64,000 nt of DNA. It comes from Progne subis subis (lineage: Eukaryota > Chordata > Aves > Passeriformes > Hirundinidae). The notes under the pieces were generated by a model. The model saw only the letters and a program-made list of their open reading frames with translations. It did no database searches and was not told the DNA's origin. Below, in pieces: positions 34,379 through 47,800 of the stretch. The stretch is from contig JAKJHU010000030.1 of the NCBI GenBank assembly GCA_022316685.1, positions 12,413,360-12,477,359 on the forward strand, written 5' to 3'. Each line of letters begins with the position of its first letter. Position 1 is the first letter of the stretch. The translations under genes were made by a program, and so were the position numbers.

Positions 34379-36178
34379 CTGAAGAACACAGCAAAGCACT
34401 CTCATCAGAGTGCTCCCCCTACCTCTAAAAAAAAAAAAATTAAATTATTCCCCAAATGTTCTTCCTTGGCCAAATTTTATCTACCTTGATGAATATTCTA
34501 CAAAAGTTGGCATTTTTTTCTTTTTCTCTCAAGGCAGAAAAGAATCAAAGAATCTAAAGAAGAAGAAGAGCACCCTCCTGACTCACAATAAACGCTGATC
34601 ATTCCCACAAACTTTCCTACTTGCAAACAGCGTCCTGCTCTTTCCAGACTGCATGATTGTCTCTCTTCATCTTCAGTAAGGAACCAGCACTGAACCCCAG
34701 TATTCCTCCAGTTACTGGTGGACAGTAACACATCAACCCAATGGAAAAATAAAGCAGGGCATTCCTATGGGAGAAGATGAAACGTACTGTGCTGGTGGCC
34801 CAGGGCTGGAAGCATGATGTGCTGGAATACAACCACTGGGACAGCTTTTTCAGCTCTGGGACCCTATCACTACAGCATCACCTTTCAGACAGGCTGCCTC
34901 TAAACCTGCAACAGCGCTTTCCTGAGTACTTCTACAACTCAGCCACTAATACAGGCAGAAGGTATTTAAGATTGACTACTTTATTGTGCCACTATCAGGT
35001 ATTTAATGCATTGTCTTGCAGAAATCTGGCAGGTGTATTCTGTGCAACAGATGATAACATCTGCTTCTTTACATGGTAGTCTGACTTCTCAAGATGATAA
35101 ATTTGAACTCTCTTCTACCTTTCCTTTTTCTTGCCACAAAAACCAAAGCTGACCACCTCAGGTTTATTCTACTGTTCATCAAATAAAACTTTTATCAGAA
35201 GCCAAAACAAAAGGAAATTCAGGAAGTGGTATCACAAAAGTGTGATATGTGCTCATCATTTCAAATGTGCTCATCTGTTGAGCACATTTGAAACAAATTA
35301 GTAAAAGCAAAGCACCTGTGGGTCAGTATTGCATCCTTCCTCCAGGCTTGCAATTATGCACTGTGAAAGTGATTCAAAATCATACCAAGATGATGTTTGG
35401 TGCCAAACACTGATTACTCCAGACTGGCTCACCTCTCAAAAGCTGCTTGCATATGACCCCCTCAAGAGTATAGTCTATACTGCATTAATATCATCTTGCC
35501 TCTGTTTAAAATATAAAAAATTAAAGTTCTCTGCATCCTGCAAAAGCCTGAAAATACTGTTAGTCATCGTAGGAAGAACTAACATTCCACCAACCCTCAT
35601 AACTATAGTACTGATAACCATGGAGCAGAAGGCATACAAAGAGTGAGTCTAACTGATTTAACTGCTCTACAGACTCCAATATTGCATGGAGCTGAGAAGC
35701 CAGACCCTAAACCTCTGCCGCTAATTCAAAACAAAAATTCCTCTTCTGTTACAGAAATAATGGTTGATCTACAGTTAGAGAAAATAAAGTTGGCCAGTTT
35801 AGTAACTCCTCCAAGGTCATGGAAAGTCAGCGGCTGGGCAGGAACCAGCTGGTGGAACCCAAACCTCTCCCCGCTCCAAGTCAACAAGGAATTCACTTAC
35901 TCTGGTGAGAGCACACAGGGCTAGAAAGTCTGTTCTCTCAAAGCCAGTAAGTCATAACATATTTCTCTTCCTTTCTCCCTGACCCGAGAAAAACAAAAAT
36001 ACGTATTTTGGACAATTTCCTCCTTGCAAGCTCACTATGATGACTGCAAAAGAGCAAAAGCAGGGAGAAGAAAATCCATACCCAAAACAGTATTATAGAT
36101 TAAGGTAATCTTTAACTATTTAGAGACAGGGAGCAGTTGATGGTGTTTTACAAAACAGGGCAGAAACTCCTAAATACT
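34379..36178. other. Unique sequence with one strong hairpin
   Basis: An A-run near 34428 and the hairpin at 35259-35293 are the only structures recognised. Confidence 0.4.
35259..35293. repeat. Perfect 15-bp inverted repeat with 5-nt loop
   Basis: Left arm TTTCAAATGTGCTCA (35259-35273), loop TCTGT, right arm TGAGCACATTTGAAA (35279-35293). An 11-base direct repeat ATGTGCTCATC also occurs at 35247-35257 and 35265-35275, so the left arm is itself half of an 18-bp-period duplication. The stem is too short for a typical microRNA precursor. Confidence 0.95.
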
Positions 36179-36213
36179 GCTGCTGAGGGCTGCAGTGGGA
36201 TCCAGGCAGCTCA
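36179..36213 (+). repeat. Copy B of the short dispersed repeat shared with 26551-26586
   Basis: GCTGCTGAGGGCTGCAGTGG.. ending GGCAGCTCA; 35 bases that match copy A with a single 1-base indel, same orientation, about 9.6 kb apart. Confidence 0.6.
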
Positions 36214-38764
36214 GAAGTTAAATACAGGTCATTACTTGAACTCTCAATCCCAGAACGACTTGAAAACCTACACACATGGACGTATGATGCAGTCTAAAAA
36301 GCTCTGGAAAAGCTCTTGGCAAAGGGTGATTTCCTTGTCTCTTATTTGTGCCCGTCTAAAAGAATGAGACAGGAAATAATAGCTGCCTCCCCACAAACAA
36401 GTGCTGCTGGGAGTGCTGGAAACAGCCAGCGACCAGAGGTTAATTTTTTATTAATTAGAGCACAAAGCATCCTGGCTTGTCCCTCATTAGGCATCTCCAG
36501 GCACTTTGGCTTGGCTAAGCATAGAGCCAAGGGAGGAAGCAGGCACCCTGTGACAAGGCTGATCACTCCTGCTCCAGGAAAGCTTCTTCAACCAGGACAT
36601 GGTAAATTTGATCAACAGTAGTTTCTCAGGCTGCATAAAGGCAATCCCAGTGCATTGCTTGCTTTGTTGTTTGACAAGGCTCCTGAAATTTGAGCCTGCA
36701 GCAACAAACCCCATCCATTTCAGCCAGGCTGGTTTTATTTTTAATAGGTGGAGAGGGAAAAAGCACCAGGGAAGGCAGAGAGGGAAAACCACCAGGAAAA
36801 CAAGCAAAGAGAACAGAGTGAGAGAGGGTACTGCAGATTCATACATTTGAATATAATGTATTATGTTTGATCCACCAGAGCTCAGGGTCTCAGTCTGAAG
36901 ATTAGAAAGAGCCAACAAAGTGGAAATGAACCTTGTGGGGCAGGTGCACTTTGAAATAAACAGCACTAGGAGTGACCAAACTTGATTATTTTTTTCTTTC
37001 TTGCAGAACAGACTCCCAGCACAGAAAACTTAAACCTCTCTACAAAAACCCCACATCCTGAGAAGTCAGCTGAATGTGTCTGATAAAAGAATCAGATGTG
37101 ACTGATAAAAGAATATACAGTGCCTGCATGTACATTGCTGTGTATCCTTTCCCTACGATATGCTGCAGCTAAGGAATGCTGCTTTCCCCAGGATGAGTTG
37201 AGGGGAGGGCTGTGTGTGTCTGTCCCCACGTGCATGTTCGCATACCAGAGTTTCCTCTTTTTCCATTTCTTCTCATTTTTTGTTTCTTGCTCTCCTGGGA
37301 AGACAGCTCAGACAGTGTCTGGCCTTACCACAGATAAAGCTCCTTTTTCTTGTCAAAAGCAGTGCTGGGAGAATGGCAGCACAGGCAGCACAGTATTTTA
37401 ACTCTTCCTCATAAAAACAGATAAAGACTGGCAGCAGAGCATTCGCGCTGGCACAGGTCACGCACAACTCACCAACATTATCCACATCTTTCCAAATCAG
37501 CTGGTATTTAATTAAAGTGTCAGCCAAAACATTCTTATTTGCAATTATTAACAGGAGACTATCAAATGATATTTGCAACATGGCAAGACATCATACAAGA
37601 TTAAGGAGAGTTTAAAATTTGGAATTAATCACCAATTTTAAGTGGACTCTTCAGCAAGCCCAGTCTTACTATCTACTGCTATTTTTGCCAGGTACAGAGA
37701 GTTTCAGTCCTCAGCCGTCCTTTTCATTTGCTATGTTTTAGATTCAGCTGCACTGCATCTGCCTGAAGATCAAAGCAAAGCTTTTCAAAAAAATTACAAA
37801 ACCATAAATTAAGTAAATAAATGCAGAAGCTGAGGTTGGAGCTATCTAAGAAGTATATCCCAGAGTGAAGTTAACCATCAGTAAAACTAAAAATAAAGCT
37901 GATTTCTAGATTCAGATTTCTTTTCAATCAGAAGTATTTTCAAAGTTATAGGGAAGCTGAGCCATTGGGATGCAAAACCAAATATCTAATTCTTTAAATG
38001 ACATTAAAAGGTAACTTTATACATCAGAAACCACGACTGTTCACTGAAAACTCATCAGTATGCCTTTTATATGCTACACTGTAGCCCAATATGGAGGCAA
38101 TAGCCATAGGTACTACATTTGCATTTTTATACAGACATTTACATGAATAAATGAAGTGTTTTGTATGTCTGGATTCCCATTTAGGCACAAATCCCTGTTT
38201 CCAAGAGCACATTTTCAGAAGCATGCTGAAAACAGAGCCTTTAAACAATGTCTCGCTGCAGAAGGCTTCTCCCAATGTGGCAGTGAGCTTGCAATTTTAA
38301 ACTCATTTCTACTCTGTATCTCCAGAGCTCTGCAAGACCCTTTGAGGATTTTAAACCCCTACAAGCATGTCTGTTTACCATGGCAATGCTACAGCTGACT
38401 GCAAACTCATTCCCTTGCAAATGATCCTCTTGGCACTGCATTTTAGAATTTGCTCCATTATTTCCAGAGAAGGTAGGCTGAGACCTATGGAAGCATCTAG
38501 GCACGCACACCCTGCGTATTTTTAGCTCACTGGAAATTTAAACAATTTTAAAAAATTGAAATGGGGGGGGGGGAATGGACCGTGGGGAAAAAAAGTGATT
38601 AACCAAAATATTCAGACTCCCTGCAGGAAGGCTCACTTCAGTTGCAGCTTCTCCCAAATAGATGGTGAGAAGGAACTGCCAGGGATTTCATACCCTCATC
38701 AGTCTCTGGGGAAGTCTGCTCCCACAGCGACAGACATGGGCTCTGGTCCTGAGTCTGCTCTGAA
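36214..38764. other. Unique sequence with short direct repeat and G-run
   Basis: Holds a 22-bp-period direct repeat at 37076-37114 (17 bases each, differing at one base, containing CTGATAAAAGAAT) and G11 at 38563-38573. A minus-strand frame of 159 codons (36966-36487) is judged chance. Confidence 0.4.
38563..38573 (+). repeat. Poly-G run, 11 G
   Basis: Uninterrupted G11. Mononucleotide G runs of this length are uncommon and prone to length error. Confidence 0.95.
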
Positions 38765-38825
38765 TTTCCTGTGGGACTGGGAGAGTTATTTAAAATTTGT
38801 AATGCTTCAGTGTTTCATTAATTCA
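38765..38825 (+). mobile_element. MIR-like SINE relic
   Basis: TTTCCTGTGGGACTGGGAGA then GTTATTTAAA and GCTTCAGTGTTTCATTAATT follow the order of the MIR/L3 conserved core (TGTGTGACCTTGGGCAAGT..., TTAACCTCT, GCCTCAGTTTCCTCAT). Diverged, so tentative. Confidence 0.35.
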
Positions 38826-41800
38826 TCAGTGGATCAAATCACAGTTTAACATCAGTTCCAGTTTCTAAAAGGAATCTATTCCATTCAGAAGCCAGTTGTA
38901 CACACTACTCATGAGACAAAATAAGAAATCCCCCATGCCATTATTTAAAAAAACCCAAATAAGCACACTGGCCCATGCTGAAGGACTGCCTTTTGCTAAA
39001 TCCTGTGAAATGCTGTGAGCTATTTGTTTCCATCCCCAAAGAATTCCCCTTAAAAACTTTGCAGCTCAGTCGCAAAATCATTATTTCAAACCTTCGGAAA
39101 GCTGGATTTTCTGAAGGACACCATAACCTTCACTCTCCCTGAGCCCTGCAGTCCTTCTGCAGCAAGAAGCATGGCCAGAGGAGCATGGGGCTGGAGCCCG
39201 TAAAAGCCAAGCAGAGCTTGGAAAGAACCCCCAAACCCACAATTCCCTTGGTGCATGTGTTTTTCTCTTCAAGTTGAATCCCCTGCTCGCTGTCTCTCAG
39301 CCTAAAGTTAGAATAAAACCTATAAAGTGTCTCAGTCATTCCTTCTATTTTAAAGGTTCAGACATTAAACTATACAGTGAACAACTGCTTTCAGGCATGA
39401 AAAAAGCAGATGAATCATTACCAAGTTCTGTATTTAAGGCTAAAGTCCCCTACTGGAAAAGAAGACTGCAGAAAGACTGGATTTGTAGGTATAGCAGCAG
39501 AAGGTAATACACTACTCTGCCATGCAAAGACACCACAAAATACTTCGACCCATACCCTGAAGCCCCTCTAACAGCTCCTCATCTGAAGATCATGCTCAAG
39601 GTATGCCCACCAGAAGGTCCTGTTCTACCACTGGAGTTTCAATGCCTGGCCCCCATAAAATAACCCAAGAGTGAAGTTTCCAAAACCGTTCAATGTCTAA
39701 TGAACTCATTTGTTTTTTCCCCAAGGAGACTGGTAGGGTGCTTCTCCTCCAGCCCAGCCTGCCTGCAGCTCATCATCAGTTCTTTTTTTTTTCACTTGCT
39801 CCTGCTGTGCTCGGAGTTGAATGGAAGCAAACTGAAAAAACAGCCCAAATATTGCTTGCATGGTACATGCATTATCAAATTCTCACACCTCCTCTGTCAG
39901 GTATGGCAGAGCACACCCTTAAGCTCACGCTCGGATAGTGCAATGAAGGACACGCTGCCAGTGGTCCTCAACACACTCCAACATTACGACAGCAGCCACA
40001 GATGGGAGCATGTCTCACAGCAAGGAAGGGGGCATTTCAATTCTTGTTATTTCAATCATATTATGCTTAATGGAAATGGAAAACATGCCTTTTGTCCACC
40101 AAACAAAGGCATCAGACAAGCCAAGGCTGCTGCCTCAGCTCTTTTAGAGTTATTTTTGTGTGTGTGTATGTCTACAGTAAGTCTGGACTCCTCTCTCTCA
40201 ACACCTTCAGTGTGCAAGTACAGTACCTGAACCACCTCACCTCTCTTTTTCCTGTCATTATAATGGGCAGAGGAGCCTGCCTGCAGCTTACTGGGCTATG
40301 ATGCAACTTGACTGCTGTTTGCAACATGCAATGTATTTCTGGAGGAATGCAGCACTTCCATTAAACTGTTCTGCAATTGAAAGCCTCAGGACTCAAAAGC
40401 CGTTTTCCTGCTTGGCTCTTCTTCAGAATGGAAATTTCTGCAACAAAGGTAGAATCATCAACCACACCAGGAGCTACTGTGATGCACACTCATGCTATGG
40501 CCTTTCAAGTCTAATTCCAGTGGCCCCTACGTAGGGTGCCAGGAGAAAATCTGCAGGGCAAGGAAAGAGAACTAGAAGTGCAGAGAGAAGCCTGTGATCC
40601 AAACCACTTCATGCCAGGTCTACCCAAAAAGTCTGAGACTTATTTCTCTGCAAAGTACCTGGAAGAAACATCAGTGCTGCAGGTCCACCCACCTGGGGCA
40701 GCAGGGTTGTGGGTTTCCTGTCCAGTGGATCCCACAGGAGGAGCTCAAACTGTACCCCAAAGACTAGATAGAATGTTTCACCTGGCTAAAGACTATAGTC
40801 AGTAAAAGGTCACACAGCACTACATTGCCAACACAAAAAACACAGATGGTACTGAATGTGCCAATAATGAGTTGAAAACACAGTTGTGCTAGAACACAAT
40901 AAAGGCTACTGAAATGCTTCGATGATTTGTAGACCCAGTAATGCCAAGCCCTTTTAAACCTTTTATTAAAAAACCACCTTCTCTCACACAGTTAAACAGG
41001 AAACAGTGCCTTCAAACACTTGGCATGAGCCACCAGGAGGCAGACAAATCTAAACAAGTTCATGTGGGTGCAGAATTAAACCTGACAACCATACTGTTCC
41101 TTGGCAAGCAAACAATATGACCAAAGGGAAGCGGTGAAACGTCCCCCATTTGTAAAACCAAGCTTAACTGTAAGTAAAAATTCATCCCCAAAAAAGCTTT
41201 GAGAACTGATGGAGACCAATGACATGGCCTGTCATTGCAGGAGACATCGTGTGCCTTGCCTGGTGCCTTTGCTCCTGGGGCAGTTTGTGGCCGGTGGCCC
41301 TGGGATACTGCATGAACTTGCTGAGCAAAGCCACACTGGCAAAGAACACACTTGTTCCACTGTCCCAACCCAACAAGGAAAGCAGAGGAGGAAGCCAACC
41401 TGTCCCATGCCCTCCAGGACCTCCTGGAGAAGTGGGTTACCAGCTAAGGGCTGACCTGCAAGCACAAACAGCAAAAAATCCCTGAAAATGTTTATGTGTA
41501 ATTAGGAAAATGCCATGAACTATGGTGTGTAAATCACAGGCATCTCTACAGAATGTGAAAAGGCATTTTAAGGTAGATGAATTATCTTGACACAAAGGAG
41601 TCATTTATACATAAATTACAGTAACTTTGCCCATGCTAACAATGCTGTCATTCCTCCTTGTGATTTACCATGGTCTTGTAATGCAAAAGCTTCATTTCCC
41701 TGGCACCAGAGTAGTAATGAGACTGGTAATTCCTGCACCATGAGGGCTTCCCTCACCAAAGGTGCTGGTGAGTGCTGAGTGCATTTGCAGGTCATGGCAG

Positions 41801-44379
41801 TCCTGCTGGCCACCCTAAGCTGAGGGAGGCCACCCAACACACCAGCACCAGTCCCTGACCCACTGACTGCTCGGGCAGTCATAGCTGGAGGATGCCTGCT
41901 CTCATCTAGCAACTGGCTTGAAGGAAATGGCATCCATACATGAGTGACTAAAATGAGGAAGACCTCGTTTAAAGTTGAAAGCTGTGTAGGAAAACTAAAA
42001 CATACCTGAAGTGAATTGTTTTGTAACAAATGCATGAAGAATTAGCCTTGTGTGGGCATTTATTTTTACAAATAAGGCACTTTTTAATTTGCCCTCCAGA
42101 TGAATCGTGACCCACGGACTCTCTCCTACCAGATATGCTCTGCCACCACTTGGGTGGACCCCAAGCCAAGCGAGGGAAGGGAAGGGAAGGTGAGGAGATA
42201 TCCCCACTGCAGGGTACAGTTTCAAAAGGGCAGCTCCTGGCCCAAGAGTGGCTCTCCAGTCACACTCTTCACTTTATCCCTGCAAAAACACTCTGGCTTT
42301 CCTTCCCCAACCCAGCTCCCACTCAGACTTGAATCTGCACAAATGCAGGACCCTGGTCCTTCTGCATTTTTATATGTTTATGAGGCAGTAAAAAGATATT
42401 TATCTCATTTTCAAAGCAGCAGTTATCCAGTGCGAGCATAGAATTTCCAATGTGGCAGTGTGCTGGCTCTTGGGGGAGGCTACAAACTAAGCCAGAATTA
42501 TGTGAGTTGGTGTTAAGTCTGCATTTATGCTAAAATGGACTAGATCTAGTTTAATTAAAATACCTGATGGGGAAATACTGGAATCAAGTAATAGCATTTA
42601 GTCAAAGCACTGGGTTTTTCCAGCTGGATCTTGACACAGAGCAAAACTGGGCAGAAGGATCACCATAACCCAACCGTGCATGTGGGTTAAGCCTCCTACT
42701 TGCCCAGCTGGGGTCGTTCCTTTCCTGACGCTGTCCCTAGGTGACACCCACCTAGCACAGAGTTACAGGGAACAAGATGAGCCCAGATCCATTGCACAGT
42801 GTGGGACTAGCTCCAACAGCAGCAGACCTCTTGGGAGAGGAGTCTGGGACATCCATGGCCACCATTCTGCTCAGCCAGCAGGCCCCTCCCAGGCAAAGAC
42901 CACCAATCCAGCAACAAAACAAGGAAGATAAAACTAAAAGAAGAATTTTGCCTGTCAAAATAAAGCCCACAATGCCACTATAACCATCCATATAAATTCT
43001 TCAGGCTCCAATCTTTCCCATATTTAATTAAAAAGAAGTACTTTGCTGCTACGTTGGCAGTCCCTTAAATCTCTGTAAAAAAGGAAAATACTCCCTCCCA
43101 CCCAGCAGGGCTGTCCTGCTGAAGAAGATAATCCATTTAGGAACAACTGTAACTGTTCTTGGAAAGAAAACAAATCTCCTTGAGAGACTTCCACCTCAAT
43201 CTCAAAACTATTACCAACTTTTCTTCATTGCAGGACCCAGGAGTCTTGATTTAACAGGTAGAAAAAGGAGAAGGAAATGGCAAAGGGAAAAGAATCCCCC
43301 CTGTTCAAAGAGAACTATTAATTTTGATTTTCTGTAATTAAGTGTGAAAGAAAGCAGACAAATCATTTTATACTTTTTTAATGCCTTCGAACTGTGACCA
43401 GGCCATCTAAATGCTAAATCCTGCTACTCGCAACAAACATGGACAAGAAAGAGGATTCATTTTCCCTCTGAGGGCTGGCTGCTTGTCTAGTAGTACTTAG
43501 TCAGTCTTGACCAGAATCTCACCAGGGTCATTCTTGGCTGACAAAGCTGCTGCAAATTGAACTGGAATAATGCTAAATGCGGAGGAATCCCTTTGGTTGC
43601 ATTGCTAACAGAAGCTAAAAGAAAATTATCTATTTACACCTTCATGCAACATCCTCTCAAATCATCTGAGCACAAAGGTAATCAGCATTTGCCAGTGATT
43701 GCTGCGTTGCACGGCTCATGGCAACCTCACACTGGCCTCAAGGGTTGTATCATATGCTTCAGAGAAAAAACAATTATCACTGCAAGCCTAAACAAGTCAA
43801 ATAAATAGAAGATGTGACCAAGCATCTGCACTGCTGTCCAGCAGGTTTATGAAAGCAGAGTAATTGTTACTGTCAGACCTTGGAGGCCTAGAAAAAGAGG
43901 AAAAAAATGCGTAGAGGTAATTTGATACAAAGTATTTTGTATGCATAGCAGAATGGCGGTGAGTGATTCAAGGTCCAAACCTCTAGCCAGTAAAGTAGCT
44001 GCAAACCACCTACCTTCCTATTTTGCTGATTTGTACCTTCTGTGAGCTATTGCAACAGGGACTTTTCAAAAGAGCTGACTCTCCAAGGCAAAAATGGTCA
44101 GTGGGCCAGCTTACACAATCACTAGGACATAACATTATCTTTCTGGTGCATGTAGCGATGAGAATTCCCATCCCACCACACCACAGTGCTTGAAAGACAG
44201 GAATTAAGAGGGAAATGATGTGAAGAAGTGGGTCAGGTAAGAGATAAGCAGAGCACAGAACTGATTTCCTGCTGGCAGGGTAGGCACAGGACACGACAGG
44301 AGCTACAGATCCCTAAGCTCCTTTCCAGCTCTGCCCATCCAGCTCCCTTTGGGGTGGAGAAACACTTGTCAGGTGCCTT
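38826..44379. other. Unique sequence, no gene or repeat family recognised
   Basis: Balanced to AT-rich sequence. Several overlapping frames of 100-176 codons (for example 39700-40230 plus, 42035-41616 minus) lack any recognisable family and have competing frames on the other strand. Confidence 0.4.
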
Positions 44380-44475
44380 CTCCATGAGTTAGTTTCCATA
44401 TCTATAAAATGGAAACAGGGGTACCCTTTTTTTTTTTTTTTTTTTTTGTAAAGATCTTTAGGATTTGTAACTCTG
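44380..44475 (+). mobile_element. MIR-like SINE relic interrupted by a poly-T run
   Basis: CCATGAGTTAGTTTCCATAT and CTATAAAATGGAAACAGGGG (44382-44421) resemble the MIR core CTCAGTTTCCTCATCTGTAAAATGGGGATA. Then T21 at 44427-44447, then GTAAAGATCTTTAGGAT, like the MIR tail (TGTAAAGCGCTTTGAGAT). The T run sits where the MIR core normally continues. Confidence 0.45.
44427..44447 (+). repeat. Poly-T run, 21 T
   Basis: Uninterrupted T run inside the MIR-like relic. Confidence 0.9.
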
Positions 44476-44689
44476 TAAGGCTTCTGCTTTGCTGCGCATA
44501 TGTGCCACATGCATAGTTTACAAAGAATTTTCTGAAATGAACCTTTCCTGTTTTTATTAATACACTTTATATGGGGTGGGGAGTGATTAATTAGATTACA
44601 GCCTTTCAGAGAAGGACCTGATGATTACAGTGAATCATAAATGCAGTGTAAGCCAGGATAACTCATCCTGTAAAAAGAAATAAAAAAGC

Positions 44690-44803
44690 ACACACAAAAC
44701 CCTCCAAACAAACAAACAAACCCAAACCCAAACAAACAAACAAAAAGCAAACAAAAAACCCCAAAAACAAAACAAAACCAAACCAAACCAAAACAAAAAA
44801 AAA
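44690..44803 (+). repeat. A/C-rich low-complexity tract
   Basis: Over 110 bases almost wholly of A and C, with (CAAA)n, CCCAAA and AAAACC variants. The minus-strand frames across it are simple phenylalanine-rich low complexity. Confidence 0.95.
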
Positions 44804-47800
44804 TCAGAACCAACAGAAAGAAAAACCTTAAATGCTGCCCAGCCTGGAAAGCAGAGACGGGAGCACAGACTGCAAGACGCATGAAGTCATCTTTCCACTG
44901 CTGTCAACAGCTTGCATGGCCCCAGCTGACAGGGTAAAGGTGACGTGCCTCCAGAAATATGTAGGGCAATTGAGTTTCTGGAGAAAGCCCAAGTGAGGCC
45001 GCATTGTACAACAGGAATTAGGAAAAGTCCTTGAACCAGACAGTCCCGCAATTTCAAGCTACCTGGCTGGCTGTGCATTTTACCACTGAGGTAGCCAAGA
45101 GGATGCAGGTGGGACCAGCCAGTACGGCTGCACACCTGATGGGGAGAACATTTTGCCACTCTGACAGTGAACAGCCAGTAAAACACCTGAAGCAACAGGT
45201 GCCAACCCACCCAAGTCAGCCTCCATGGCTCTGGAAATTAAGCTGTGTGCCAGGGATGGCACACTCCTGCTGGGCACTGCAACAGCTGCAATGCCAAAAA
45301 GGAGCTGTAAAAAGCAAAGCCGTGAGCGCTCTCCTGTCTCCTGTTTGGCATTAGAGCAGATCTCATTTCCAACAAGGTAACAGGGCAGCCTTTAAGACTC
45401 TGCAGGCAAAACATTCTGGGTCAAAAACCTTTCCTATACTTCTATGAGACCTGCTGTATAAAGCAGTGAAGAGAAGATGTGGGTCCTTCTCCTCCTTGGT
45501 TCCTGCTTTGGTCTCCTCCCTCCCCTGCTCCCAGCAGTATTTCCTTGAGCTCAGCTGGAAGGGTTGTAAATAGAAGCAGGTCAAGATGTGCAAGCTATTC
45601 AATATTTGCACCAAAAGAGGTCAGGTGCCTAGGGAGCCAAAAAGGCCCATTTTCCTTCTGGAAAAGGAGCATTAGCACTTTCTTAACAAGACTGTACCCA
45701 GTTAAATTTAGCAACTTGGCACACACATTGCACAAGGTCACACTGGCTTTTCAGACGCCTATCTAACTTTGACATCGTCGCACCTCATTTCTTTTTCATA
45801 TATTTGCGATAAACCAATTTGTCATTTATGCTTGAACATCTATCCTCTGAGTCATGTCTAGGCACAAGGATTTTTTAAGACTGGCGTCTGGGGGCATGAA
45901 CAAAAAGGCCATTAATGGCAGTGGAGGCTATGGACAGTCAGAGGTTTAACTTACCCAGTTTATGAAAGTAATTTGTTTTCAGGTTATTGGCAATGATGGT
46001 GGATATCAGACTCACACCACAAATAAGAAGAAAGAAGAATATCAGAGACCTGAGAACCAGGCTAAAAACAAAAGCTGCAAATGACTAACTGTGGAAAACA
46101 TTACTGAAAATATTGTATATCCTCTTTACCAGAATGGATAAACCCATGAAAAAGAGGCCAGGTCTGGAGACTGGTTCTCCTACAGTCTCTTTTTCTCTTT
46201 TCCCCATTGTTTCTTAATATTTCATATTCACCAAGTGCAATATTAGATTATGACTGGCATTTCTCTTATGTGGCTTATATTAGAGAGGGGCCCAAGCAAG
46301 AGCCAGCTGGAAGGAGAAAGGGAAAATATTTCTCAAATGTTTTCATTAAAAAAGTATCTTCTATGAAATCCACATCTGGATTTTGCTCCTGAGATCCATC
46401 TCTATCTTATTCACTTCAATCTCTTTTATTATTTTTGCATATCTATTGTTGAGTTTTCCTTATGCATATAGCATTACGTATTCTCAGGTTCCCAGATAAT
46501 CTTGCAGCCAATAAAATCCTTCTCCATCTAAAACCAAGTTACTGACCCCAGCCACCTCCAGCCCCACTTTGGGTATAATGCTCACCCAGTCTTCAAGTCA
46601 TCAATTAGCTGGATACTGCATTACATTCCACTTTAGTTTTCTAAGTTAAGCAATGCCTTTCTACATGCTGCTGGATGGATAACCTTTTTCTTACCAATTG
46701 TGTCATTTTACTAATAGGCAACAAGAAATAAAGCAGGTTCATATACAAGTTAAAATTTTCCCTAATTTTAAGGTCCTTTATGCTGTTACACAACCTACCA
46801 TTTTGGAATGGAATTGAATACAAACATTTAATCATACATATGAGACTACTGTGTACACATACACACTTTTATTTATATGGTCATATATATAACTCAAATT
46901 AAACGAATGAGCTCCAGCACTATCGCTTAAACAATATCACCAGTCACTTGTGCATTTTTTTCCTCTGAATTTTCCATGAAACTGACAGTGATTGAAAACA
47001 ACGGCACCACCAAGGTCTCCTAGTTAATGGATGTGTCAAAATCCCAGAGGTAAAAGCAGTGACTGCAGCTCCGCACATTACACTGCACTTCTCTTCCATT
47101 TCACAGCACAGAAGCTGAAGTTATTTTTTAAGCCATATGGTTTTGCTATACTTGCAACCTACAGCCAACACTATAATTCCAAGTGCATGAGCAGGCATTT
47201 ACACACATGGAATACAAAACTCAATCTTCCAGTCCTCATTTACATATATATCTTTGAACACACATATGAGATTTATGTATAATGAATGCACTTAAGAAGT
47301 CCCTTCTGATCCTTGAGATATTGGCACCTCCAGTGCTATGCTCCACGTTTGAGTGGAGGCAGGTACCTCTCCATTACCTGCTCCTTCCACATACTACTGG
47401 AAGGCATAAACTGGTCTACATAAGCATTATGTATTTATAATACATAGTACATTTATGCATAGAGAAGTACTCCCCATGCATCCATTTTGAGCAGCCTTTG
47501 CACAGATCGATGCATATATCACTGGCGCAATCTTGTAAATCAGTCACCCCTAAATTGAATCTCCACTACCACAAGCATCTTGTATGAAGATGTTGTAACT
47601 CAGCAACAGTACAATAACCACCTCTCATGACCCAGTAAAAATTGCATGCCCCTATTTGTGACCCTACTGCCTTAAAAGTCAATGGTGCACAAAGTTACTG
47701 TGCTCAGTTGAACATTTGGGCTTAGAGATGAGCAGCCAAGGAGTAACTGGTAGCTAATCAAAGCTGCATATATTCAGACACAGTCAGCACCGGCACCTCC

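Noticed and set aside
35259..35293. MicroRNA precursor
   Set aside because: A 15-bp stem with 5-nt loop is shorter than the roughly 22-bp-plus duplex needed, and pairing stops at both ends.
36487..36966. 159-codon open frame on the minus strand
   Set aside because: Mixed hydrophobic and polar stretches without a family match; opposite-strand frames overlap it.
39700..40230. 176-codon open frame on the plus strand
   Set aside because: No domain or conserved motif recognised; an alternative overlapping frame of 81 codons exists and composition is not coding-like.
44625..44882. Phenylalanine-rich membrane-like frame on the minus strand
   Set aside because: Direct product of the A/C-rich low-complexity tract.
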